This document shows, piece after piece, positions 1-8,198 of a stretch of DNA of 15,535 nt. Both the position numbers and the translations under genes were made by a program. This DNA is from Seiridium cupressi. Lineage: Eukaryota > Ascomycota > Sordariomycetes > Amphisphaeriales > Sporocadaceae. The stretch spans positions 1 to 15,535 of the forward strand of contig JARVKI010000207.1 of the NCBI GenBank assembly GCA_036674765.1, in the 5' to 3' direction. Every line of letters begins with the position of its first letter. The stretch's first letter is position 1. A model generated the notes under the pieces. The model worked only from the letters and a program-made list of their open reading frames with translations. It was not told the DNA's origin and did not search any database.

Positions 1-72
<72 letters not shown>
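1..72. repeat. Terminal poly-C tract (probable artefact)
   Basis: An uninterrupted run of 72 C opens the window. The window closes with 73 G, so both strands end 3' in poly-G. This is the pattern left by two-colour sequencers reporting no signal as G and an assembler extending into a poly-G k-mer. It is most likely not genomic. Confidence 0.85.
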
Positions 73-74
<2 letters not shown>

Positions 75-846
75 GCTTTTAGGGGTTCAAGGTATAATAG
101 CATTCGAATCATTAGGACCAACTCTAGGTAGCCCGTCTCACTGCTATAACCACACATGCCTTATTGGTCAGTCAACGTGGTGATACACGTGGATCGAGCA
201 TCTGTCGGCCTTCATTTCCGGGCCTGAGTTGCTGGAATTCCGAGTTTTGTGTACTTGTTCTCTTACCCCGGTATTTATATTCATCGCGGCACGTCGTAAA
301 AGACGTTCGAACAGTAATGTTCTCGTCTATTGTCTTGACAGTCTCTTCCGACTATCAGTTCTGTACTCCGAATCGTTGGCGGATGCCATCCATTCTTTCG
401 TTACAGGTCGTACTACGGTCTCTAGGAATTCCGGGCTTTTAGATAGTGAGGGATTCCTTTGTTGGTCATCGTGGTTGCACGGGGTGCCAGAGGCGGATCG
501 TTTTGCGGTACATGGCGGAAAGAATGCCTGCAATGAACCTTGCCTCTTCTTCTAGTTGTATGTAACGTATCTGAAAAACGCCAGTGTCGGGGATTTAAAA
601 CGAGGGACATTACATACCTTATATACATGACCCCGATCTGGCCGAAAGAGGTAGTCCCCACGCTGGTAATTTTTCCCTCACGGCTAGGTCACAGCTAATT
701 GGGCACACGGCCTCGTGAACTTTAGTCTGGGTGTAGATTTGTACCTACCTAGGTAGGTTTTCTTTTTATCCATGTAAGCAAACTTGTCTAGCCTCGCGGG
801 CTTTTCGCTTAACGCCTGCATTCCCAATGCTCACTGGCCCCATATA
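73..846. other. Geneless stretch downstream of the GUA1 pseudogene
   Basis: Several short overlapping open frames occur on both strands (for example 229-555 + and 422-661 -), but none contains a motif, splice signal or domain that I recognise. The only structured item is a 16-bp perfect palindrome at 743-758. The end of the GUA1 remnant lies at about 847. Confidence 0.5.
743..758. repeat. 16-bp perfect palindrome
   Basis: The sequence ACCTACCTAGGTAGGT is identical to its reverse complement. It lies about 90 bp beyond the 3' end of the GUA1 pseudogene. It could be a protein-binding site or a low-complexity motif; no function can be read from it. Confidence 0.6.
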
Positions 847-1133
847 TCAGCCCCGTAGCCACAACCAAACCCAATGCGGCCAACTGACACCATCGATTTC
901 GTTGACGGTGCGCGTAGAGACTTTCTTGAGAAAGGCGATGTCAAAATCACAAGCCTCGGCTGTCATAGAGTCCGTAGTCGCAACGGCGTGAAGAATGATC
1001 ATGTAACGCTCCTGGCGTTTGTCGCCCTGGTGTCAAGAGCTGCATATGCTTGGCCGATGTTGTTATATAAGCCGGCCTAATTGATCATGCTGATAAAGAT
1101 GATGCCTGCCTTCCCTGCTATCTCAACATTTTT

Positions 1134-1280
1134 CTACATCAAATCAAGATTAGTGGTTTCTCTTACGAATAGATTCTAAAAGCTTTGAAATGCGTTTTAG
1201 GCGTGTTCTGCTTCCGAAAGAGTAATCCCAGTCCAGCAACACGCAAAAGGAGATACCGAGGGACTCAATATTGTACGTAC
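1134..1280 (-). repeat. 147-nt intron of GUA1 pseudogene, homologous to polygalacturonase intron 2
   Basis: On the minus strand the intron begins GTACGTAC at 1280 and ends TTGATTTGATGTAG at 1134, with a branch-like CACTAATC about 20 nt before the acceptor. Removing it joins GEVTK to KNVEIA in frame (phase 0) with no residue gained or lost relative to the family pattern, which fixes the boundaries. Its length equals that of the intron at 4563-4709. Ungapped alignment gives 87 of 147 identities overall and 42 of 57 at the 3' end. It is likely an introner-like element. Confidence 0.8.
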
Positions 1281-1333
1281 TTTGGTGACCTCGCCAATAA
1301 TGCGGCTTACTATTCCAGGGCCCAGGAAAGGGT

Positions 1334-1495
1334 CTGGGGAAAAAAAGTAAAGCTAATGTCTCAATCCCGATCGTGTACGAAGTGCTAAGGGTAGTGCAGA
1401 TAGTCAGGCGCAATAGAGATGATCAAGCTTGCTATCGGAACAAGCCCATTCGGACGTGACACGCATGGGACAATTCAACATGTTTTTGTACTTAC
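1334..1495 (-). other. 162-nt intron of the GUA1 pseudogene
   Basis: The donor GTAAGT lies at 1495-1490 on the minus strand. The acceptor CCCCAG ends at 1334 after a strong pyrimidine tract (CTTTACTTTTTTTCC). Splicing joins GLVMRR-type sequence to a HP-F-GPG-I block that belongs to the ATP-pyrophosphatase/dimerisation boundary of GMP synthase. It shows no clear similarity to the two 147-nt introns. Confidence 0.65.
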
Positions 1496-1631
1496 GTCTC
1501 ATGACGAGCCCTTCATTGATCTTCATCTCACGACCGAGGCTTCGCACCTCATCTTTGAAGCTCTCTAAGGGACTCAATGAGCTTCAGGCCTTGCCCATCC
1601 ATCATTCGCTGCGGCAACCCACCGACATTAT

Positions 1632-1680
1632 CCATATGACCTTAGTCTAGGCCCAACTAGAGAGATTGAATTAGACTCAC
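1632..1680 (-). other. 49-nt GUA1 intron with damaged acceptor
   Basis: The donor GTGAGT at 1680-1675 follows TIKTH. Coding resumes at 1631 with NVGGLPQR. The expected acceptor dinucleotide reads GG (CATATGG) instead of AG. The size is typical of fungal introns, so the acceptor loss is probably one of the pseudogene's lesions. Confidence 0.65.
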
Positions 1681-2793
1681 GGTGTGTCTTGATAGTAGAG
1701 GAGTGGCCTTTGAAAAAGATGGCTTTAATGACATCCGGATAGAGGGTGCCCTGGAGGAACCACTGCACACTTCCTGTATTCGGTATGTTTTCGACGGCCT
1801 TCTCGATTTCGATAGCCTCCTCCTCGAACACGTCAATGAAGGTGTGCCGATAAACTTGCGCTTCTTTTCGGCGCCCTTGACACCCTTCAAGCCCTACAGG
1901 AGGCTCCGAGGCATCTACGATTGTGAGATCGATGCCGAGGTGCTCCTGTAGCGTTTTTCTTGACCTGACGACACTCGTCGAGGCGCATATCACCTGGTCT
2001 ACGAGTACGGCGTGGCATCAGTCGCCAGTGGGTTCCTTCAAGAGCCTCGCGGCGACGGAGGAGTCGACACCGCCAGAGACAGCACCAATGATATGTCCTC
2101 TGTCACCAACAAGGTTTCGGATTTGGATCATCTCTCGGCCAATGAACTTGGACATCTTCCGGTTTTGCTGTGCGCCGCAGATGCTGACAGCGGAGTTCTT
2201 CAGCAATTCGGTGCCGCGAAGAGTGTGGGCGACTTCCGGGTGGAACTGGATGCCGTAAATGTGCCTGGTCTCATGTGTTATGCCGGTATATGGTGAGTTT
2301 TGGGTGGTGGCAATGGTGATAAATCTATTGGGTAGCTGGCTGGGTTTACCGTCATGACTCATCCACACCTGCAAGCTATCATCTTGCAAACCCTCGAACA
2401 ACTTATCGGTCGGGCTGTTGTGTCGCTGGGCCATAAGATCCTGGCAGACGGTCAGCTCATGATATTATGAATAAGCGATATGTTAGCGCATAGTATGACC
2501 GAATGTATGGTCGGTGTCGGCATTGACATTGTCCTTGGACAACCTCCATGCTATCTCTTGTAGGCCATAGCATATTCCCAAGATTGGCACGCCAAGGTCA
2601 ATGAATGCAAGGTCCACGTGTTGGGGGGGGTTGGGGGTTCGTGGTCATAGACGGAGTATGGGTATGTCAAAGTCAGTAGGCAAGACCGCGCAAGAAAGCA
2701 CAACGCACACTAACCGCCAGATAGAATGACTCCCTTCGGCTTGAAGCTCAGCTCAGAGAGATTGGTGGTGCTCGGGAGCATTTCACTGTACAC

Positions 2794-2840
2794 CTTGTGA
2801 GAATCTTTCGAACCGTCACATTCGCCTATAAGGTCCCTAC
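2794..2840 (-). other. 47-nt intron of the GUA1 pseudogene
   Basis: The donor GTAGGG begins at 2840 after LRELN and the acceptor CACAAG ends at 2794 before VYSEMLP. Splicing restores the LNVYSEMLP junction that is conserved in fungal GMP synthases. The splice sites look intact. Confidence 0.7.
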
Positions 2841-3108
2841 ATTGAGCTCTCGCAGCCGGCGCGTGATGAGATGCATGACTTGTGAGCCGAAGTCCAAAGT
2901 TAGGATAGCTTAGAAAACCAAGACGAAGCTGGTCAGCGACCAGCCGGCGAGTTTCTGCGTCGTAGTCACTCGCAATGACTAGGTTACCAAACTCGAGTCG
3001 CAATTTTTTTACGTTTATTTTCAAAGACCCGATAGAAGAGGGAGTTAGGCTCCTTACCCCGATCAACTCCACCACCTTTTTGACTCCCGTACATATATCA
3101 TATCCATC

Positions 3109-4341
3109 ATGTCTGCCGCTATTGAACAGGCTGAGGCGCCTCACAAGGCCTAGGATGTTAGTTCAGCTTTCTTTGGGTGTCGGAGGGGTCACGACCATAA
3201 ATTTTTATCGAGCTGCTTATCATTGTTGGGTTGACTCAAATCGCCCGCAAGGAAACGTGGAGTCCTGGAAGTATGTATTTTTGAAAACCTACCTCAAGAC
3301 ATTGCACGACATTCTCTGTTGGGCTTCTAGGCACGTGGCCATAGTGAGCCCATCGGGCGACCCTTGGCTCTCATATACTCATCTTCATTCCACTCTCTTT
3401 GGCTCTTGTGCGTGACATTCTCCTCTTATATATTATTTCATCACTTTGTCTGTTTGATATTGTATACTCTATCTGGGTATCGGTTATTAATATATATCTA
3501 TTTTATCTTTCCCATCTTTTATTTCTTCTTTCCTTCCTTCTTCTTTTTCGTCCTTTTTAGAACGCCGCAGCTTTAAGTTAACGGAACATGGTATAATACG
3601 ACCTGCACGACATTACCTTACGCCGAATCCAGGCGTAACTTCAGCAAGGATCCACTCCAGTTTACCACGGCTGCAGTGGGACGATACGCACCACGTCTAT
3701 ATTTGTCTCTATACGCTCATGTCGACGTGATGGCATCGTAACGAGAAGACTACTACGATCCAAGAGATCCAGAGCACTTTGTTACTCCGTATGGGCCCCA
3801 GGGCGAATGTCGCCTTCCTGCATGGACGAGAATTTAAATGCTGAGATACATTCAACTGTCAGACAATACATCTATCGCAGGGACGTTCCCATGCCAATCC
3901 ATATCAAACACATATCCACACTATGCACACCCGGTCTTGATTATGGACTAAGATAAAGCGGGAGAGGGAGAGAACGCGGTTTGCTTAGTCCAATGGCTTG
4001 GTGACCTTCCACTTGAAGCAATAATTAATCGCGGGAGGTGAAGCCGCGGGGTTTGCAAATGCGAATAGGAATACCATATCTAGCAACCAACTGAAGATTG
4101 TCGCCGGACGGAAGTCCTGTCCCAATTTACCAGTTACTGGCGAATCATTGTATTACCATGCTATACAGCAGTTCAAATATGGAACATTTAGCTGGGACAT
4201 GTCATTCTGGAGCAGGGACGATTCGCAGCTCCTAACCTGTACACAGACTGCGACTAATTAGTTGGGAATGCAAGCTATGTAAACGAATATATACAGGGGT
4301 ACTCTACGACATGAAGTATACATCTCCTCTCGGCGACCCGC
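3109..4341. other. Intergenic region between GUA1 remnant and polygalacturonase
   Basis: No gene is recognised. A pyrimidine-rich plus-strand tract (about 3410-3560, mostly C/T with TATA-like stretches) resembles fungal promoter DNA, but no convincing plus-strand gene follows it. A 15-codon frame at 3109-3153 (+) starts ATG in a good context but ends at TAG. The part from about 3577 to 4341 is plain unique-looking sequence downstream of the polygalacturonase stop. Confidence 0.45.
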
Positions 4342-5677
4342 TTAGCTTGGGCATCCAGAGGCAGGGTAGTTGCAGGTTTGATTGCCACCCGTGATCTCAA
4401 CATTCTCGTATGAGAAGTTAGTGCAGCTACCGTCACCGCACAGAACATAGTAGTTGTACGCATCATCACCAGAGACCGTCCCCGTCACGTCGATGAAACT
4501 GATGTTGGCAATCAAGACACCGTTGGTAGGCTCCCCAGTGGGGCCGCCGTTGAGGTAGTCCTCTACATCAAATCAGGGTCAGTAATTACTCTTGCGGATA
4601 GGTTCTGGGGGTTCTGAAACAGGTCTCAGGAGTATCAGCCCTCAGGGCGTTGTTATCAAGCTCAGAAAGACGCTCAGAGAGGCGAGAGAGGAGCCAAGAA
4701 GGTACGTACGCTGCACATCGATACCGTAATCAGTGATACCGCTCATAGTGATGTTCTTGTAGGTGATATTGTACACCTCGCCGGTAGTGTTAGAGTTGGA
4801 CTTGATGCGGCAGCCATTGCTGGAGTCTACCAGCACGCTGTTGCTGAAAATGACTCCGTCGACGGTGTTGTCACTCTTGCCGCCGATGGAGCCGATGGAG
4901 AGACCGTGCCCACCGTTGCAGTACACATTGTCCACGACGACGTTGGTGCCGCTAGTGACGGCAACGCAGTCATCCTGGTTGATGACCCTGGTGTTCAGGA
5001 TGGAGACATTATCGCTGGTCGACACGCCAAAACCATCGCTGTTGTGAGCGGCAGCCAGGCCATCCGAAATATCGTTGGGCTCGAAGCCAGCACTGTTGTC
5101 CATGTTCAAGCCGTCGATGGTGACGCCGCTGCTGCCAGTGATCTGGATGTTGTGCACAGGCCAGTTGACGATGTGAAGGTTCGTGACAGACGACTCATAC
5201 ACGTTTGAGAGCTTCAGGAACCAGTTGGGCTTGGAGCTGCCGCCGTTGGAGCCCAGGCCGTCCCAGTACGCGGCTCCATTGCCCTCGATCACGTGGCCCT
5301 CGGCTCCCGTGATGGTCAGGTCCGAACCCGAGACCTTGATAGGGATGAAGTCGTGGTCGGCGGTGGTGCCGAACGTCTGAGGCAAGTGTCAGTTCTCGCT
5401 TCCGGCAGACAATCGGGGATTCATGTAGGCTAGTTACCGTGTTGCCGGCAAAAGTCACGGTGGTGCCGTTCTGCAGGCTGGTGAGATCAATGCTCGAGTT
5501 GGCTGGGGCGAATATGTTCTCGAGGACAATGTCCGTGCAACTAGCGACAGCTGAGGCAATGGCCGAGTAGCTTGTGACGGTGCAAGTTGCCGGAGCGGTG
5601 TCGTTCACACTCCTGCATGGGGTAGCAGCACGAGCGGCAGCTAGCAGCGCGGCCAGAGCTACGGTAGAGGAGCGCAT
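4342..5677 (-). CDS. Secreted endopolygalacturonase, GH28
   Basis: This gene should hydrolyse alpha-1,4-galacturonosyl bonds in plant pectin outside the cell. Exons are 5677-5438, 5376-4710 and 4562-4342, joined by introns of 61 and 147 nt, giving 375 residues, the usual size for the family. Residues 1 to about 18 form a signal peptide (MRSSTVALAALLAAARA). The GH28 active-site set is present: NSD at 192-194, DD at 215-216, GHG with His237, RIK with Arg270 and Lys272, and Tyr297 in DYGI. Paired cysteines near the C-terminus (CGDGSC and CNYPASGC) match the family's disulfides. Several N-x-S/T sites suggest glycosylation. The first motif reads NSD where NTD is usual; the catalytic Asp is kept. 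Splice signals are canonical, with branch-like ACTGAC before each acceptor. All key residues are intact, so it should be active. Endo rather than exo action is inferred from overall similarity. Confidence 0.95.
4563..4709 (-). repeat. 147-nt intron 2 of polygalacturonase, homologous to a GUA1-pseudogene intron
   Basis: On the minus strand it begins GTACGTAC at 4709 and ends CTGATTTGATGTAG at 4563, with a TACTGACC branch region. It splits a glutamine codon (phase 1), joining GIDVQ to QDYLNGG. It contains a small perfect hairpin (GCCCTGAGGGC). Its length and both ends match the intron at 1134-1280 in an unrelated gene. Confidence 0.85.
5377..5437 (-). other. 61-nt intron 1 of polygalacturonase
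   Basis: The donor GTAACT starts at 5437 and the acceptor TGCCTCAG ends at 5377, with GAACTGACAC as branch region. Removal joins GNT to TFGTTADHDF in phase 0, as the GH28 family requires. It is unlike intron 2. Confidence 0.85.
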
Positions 5678-5810
5678 TATTAGGGTGGTGGATGACTTCG
5701 GACAATAAAATGAGTGGCTGTAGTTGAGTCTTTGGGCGTTCTGGCGTACCTGCTTGGCGATGAGGGAATGGAACCTCGAGAAGCAAGCAGGAAATCGCCA
5801 AGTCGGGCAT

Positions 5811-5817
5811 CTTTATA
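5811..5817 (-). promoter_or_regulatory. Probable TATA box of the polygalacturonase gene
   Basis: The minus strand reads CCTATAAAG here, 134 bp upstream of the polygalacturonase ATG. Spacing and sequence suit a fungal TATA box; the transcription start is not visible. Confidence 0.5.
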
Positions 5818-6316
5818 GGAACTCAAAGCTTGAGTTGATTTGGACGCAGACTTCAGGGGCGCCAAGAAGGCCCATGAGGTTCTTGGCAGCAGACCGTACC
5901 GCCGGATCTGGTCCCGAGCGACGTTTTGGACAGGCTGCATTTCATCGTGTTTGGGGCTCGCTCCCCTGCTGATGTTTGCTGTCACCCATGTCGCGCCACT
6001 ATCGTAGGGCTTTCCACTCTCTCTGTAACGGCCCCCGGTTTCTCCAGAGCCGCTAGCCTCGGGCCGCCAAGACGGAGCGGGCGCAAAGCTGGGTAAGCCA
6101 GCAGTATTTCCGCCAATCACGTCGTCAAATCGCATCTGCGTTTCTATCTAGGTCAAATTGGCGCGGAGCCGCGTGGTAGAGGTTGTGGGCTCTGTTGTGG
6201 ATGACCTGCAGGTGAGCACTGAGCATGGTCTGTGGTCTGATATGATGGAGAGCCAAAATGGCAAGTTCCGAATGACAGATGCATCTCAAAATGGGTCTCG
6301 AAATCCAGAAACGCCC

Positions 6317-6349
6317 AAAGGTTGGTTGCTCTTTCAGAAAGCAACCTTT
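6317..6349. repeat. Hairpin with two alternative stems
   Basis: GGTTGCT (6324-6330) pairs with AGCAACC (6340-6346). Alternatively AAAGGTTG (6317-6324) pairs with CAACCTTT (6342-6349). The two stems share the AACC segment and so exclude each other. It lies about 200 bp past the stop of the GPI-protein gene and could fall in its 3' UTR. Confidence 0.5.
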
Positions 6350-6551
6350 TCGGCCAATCTTCATGTGTATAGAATCACGCTTGATATTGAACGCTACCTA
6401 TTCTCGCATCCTTCACTGCATGGCCGGATCCGTAGCCCCAGCCGAGGCAAAAGACACGCATCATTATGTCCAGTCCAGTCCATTGCGTATCAAACTGCAG
6501 GGCTCCTTTCGCTACGCTTATCCGAACGAAACACTCCTCCCACGGCTGAAT

Positions 6552-7165
6552 CTAGAGAGCGATAGCGAGCAAAGCGGCACCGCCAGCTAGAGCCTGGATT
6601 CTGGCCATCATGGTAGGCATGGCTCCGGCGGCAGCAGAAGAGCTCGAGCTGGCACTTGGGGAGGCTGCAGTCTCGGAGGCCGCAGTCTCAGAGGCTGTGC
6701 TGGCCTCAGTGCTCTTGGTATCGGTGGCGGTCGAAGTCGTGGTTCCGGTGCTCGATGCAGTCGTTGTTGCTGTCGCCGTGGTCGCTGCGGTGCCAGCAGA
6801 TGAGGTGAATGCTGCATAAGCAGCGCTCTCCTGGCTGACGATGCTGGACTGGAGAGAAGCCGCCTCAGACTGGATGCTCGCGAGGGCGGCGTTGTAGGCT
6901 GTGCCGGTCGCCGTGACCGCCGACTCCTTAGAGAAGATCATGGCGTTCAGGCTGCTGATTTGGCTTTGGTAGCTGCTCACAATCTCTGCTGCCTTGGATG
7001 CCTGACCAACTCCGGGATCTGTCACCGCGGAGGCAGTGTTCTGTGCCTACTCGTTCGTCATTAGTCTTTCGCTGTTGTTTGGCCTCGTAGTCCTGTAGAC
7101 TTTTGGTGCAAACCTACAGCCGCCACAGTGGCAAGGCAGGAAAGAAGAAGCGCGTTCAACTGCAT
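6552..7165 (-). CDS. GPI-anchored Ser/Thr/Ala-rich cell-wall protein
   Basis: Two exons (7165-7118 and 7046-6552) separated by a 71-nt intron encode 180 residues. The intron has donor GTAGGT, branch ACTAATGAC and acceptor GAGTAG, and splices in phase 0. Exon 1 supplies most of the signal peptide (MQLNALLLSCLATVAA). This start is the only choice that yields a secretion signal. The mature N-terminal half (about residues 18-95) is Ala/Ser-rich and probably helical, with few prolines and no cysteine. Residues about 95-155 are a Ser/Thr/Ala linker typical of O-mannosylated wall proteins. The C-terminus has small residues (SSSSSAAAGA) followed by a hydrophobic tail ending LAGGAALLAIAL, a GPI-attachment signal. 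No catalytic domain is seen. It resembles small fungal GPI wall proteins; a link to a named family is not claimed. The gene looks intact. Confidence 0.85.
7047..7117 (-). other. 71-nt intron of the GPI-protein gene
   Basis: The donor GTAGGT starts at 7117, the branch ACTAATGAC lies shortly before the acceptor, and GAGTAG ends at 7047. It separates the secretion-signal exon from the rest and shows no similarity to the 147-nt intron pair. Confidence 0.8.
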
Positions 7166-8198
7166 GATCAAAACTTTATCGACGGCGTGGTTGGATGCTC
7201 GGGACGAACTGAGATGAAGAGTAGGTAAACAACCACCAAAAGGATAATTGTTCGTGCGGGGAAGTTCTGGCCACAGACCACTTGTAGAAGCTGCACGACT
7301 ATTCTTGAGATTTCTAGCGAGTCAGCTTCTCAAAGATAGCGGAACAACAAAATATAAAGGATCCCAAGGGAGTCGCATCATACGTGGTAATGACATCGCA
7401 ACGGCCGGGGTGCTTTGTCGCTAGGGTAACCCGTATTCTGGTGTGCCGCGTCATCGGGTGGGCTCCTACACATACTGTCACGACAGCGAGATGCAAGCCG
7501 GCATTGCTCAAGCCGAATTGCAGCCTTTTATTGAACATCAATTCGCGACCTTGCACCCATAAGCCAAGATACTGATTGCGAGCGCGGCTGGAATCTCATT
7601 GGAGTTTGGCTCTTCATCGTCGCCAAGCCTCCATCGGCGAGTATACAATGTACATAATCGAGGTCACACTCGCTGATTGGGCCATCCCTAGGGGAATTCC
7701 TAGCGCCCACGGGCGCCCACGCAAGCAAAGGAAGCGGCCACGGTATGCCCCGGCCTTGTACCCCATGGTCTCACGAAATCCCACCCCAAGATGGGACACC
7801 TGACCGAGCTGAAATAAGAGGCTAGCCGCGTCATTGTCAGCTTGATGTCGTCCAACATTCAGGTGAGCTGATGCAGCAGTAATTTGCCGTGCGATTCGAA
7901 CAGGCTTAGTCAGGGTCATGACCAGTCTTCCAACCCGTGAAAGCTTGAGGAGAGCCCGCCTTCGGCTAGGACAGGACGCCAACATCAGTCGTGACAAGCA
8001 GGAAAGCTGTTGTCTAGCATTAAATGAAATGAGACGGAGTGGGATTGAACGGAATCTACTTGCGAGGCGCAGCAGCTTCTTCCAGCCTCCTGCTCCTCCA
8101 TATCTGCTGCAAGCCCGCGACTGCATTCGAGAATCCAGTTTTCACCTCCCTGTTCCCGGGTGTGCTTGTCTGCTTCCAGCTTGCCTTCCGGCGGCTGG
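7166..8198. other. No recognisable gene
   Basis: This stretch holds the upstream region of the GPI-protein gene and then DNA with a 170-codon minus-strand frame (7614-8126). That frame is Arg/Ser/Leu-rich, has no motif and no splice context, and looks like a chance frame. No repeat or RNA gene was seen. Confidence 0.45.

Larger units (their letters stand above)
847..3108 (-). pseudogene. GUA1: GMP synthase (glutamine-hydrolysing) pseudogene, intron-containing
   Basis: Remnants of a whole GMP synthase, the enzyme converting XMP to GMP with glutamine and ATP, occur in order. They are: an N-terminal amidotransferase start (ILTLDFGSQ, 2906 downward); VYSEMLP and KPKGVILSGG (2793-2715); the nucleophile motif GICYGLQE (about 2580); QFHPEV with the His/Glu pair (about 2240); the ATP-pyrophosphatase P-loop AVSGGVDSS (about 2060); FLQGTLYPDVI; NVGGLPQRM (1631 down); GPGIVSRIIGEVTK (to 1281); IFISMI; AGLYNNIGQAYAALD; GDKR; and FLKKVSTRTVNEIDGV (to about 880). 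Introns are inferred at 2909-about 3089, 2794-2840, 1632-1680, 1334-1495 and 1134-1280, with a probable one near 2662-2714. Lesions include a TGA at 2018-2020, frameshifts near 2630, 1995, 1955, 1870 and 1550, a stop near 2478, damaged acceptors, and a C-terminus that does not match the family. Retained introns show that it arose by DNA duplication, not from mRNA. GUA1 is normally essential, so a working copy presumably lies elsewhere. Confidence 0.9.
5678..6551. other. Intergenic: polygalacturonase promoter and 3' side of the GPI-protein gene
   Basis: The open frames here (5680-6135 - and 6158-6565 +) have no recognisable domain and are probably chance frames in moderately GC-rich DNA. The polygalacturonase-proximal end carries a TATA box. 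The GPI-gene-proximal end carries a hairpin at 6317-6349. Confidence 0.5.

Noticed and set aside
1334..1495. Possible third member of the 147-nt intron family
   Set aside because: Its donor is GTAAGT, its acceptor has a long T tract, its length is 162 nt, and no block aligns with the other two introns.
3109..3153. Short plus-strand ORF starting ATGTCTGCCGC in good context, possibly a divergent gene's first exon
   Set aside because: It ends in TAG after 14 residues with no donor site before the stop, and it overlaps the first exon of the GUA1 remnant on the other strand.
5680..6135. 151-codon minus-strand open frame upstream of the polygalacturonase
   Set aside because: It overlaps the promoter and TATA box of the polygalacturonase, and its composition does not resemble a folded protein.
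6610..6819. Plus-strand Val/Ala-rich frame antisense to the GPI-protein gene
   Set aside because: It is the antisense shadow of the repetitive Ser/Thr/Ala codons of the real gene.
7614..8126. 170-codon minus-strand open frame
   Set aside because: It is long, but Arg/Ser-rich low-information text, with no motif, no start or splice context and no continuation. Probably chance.
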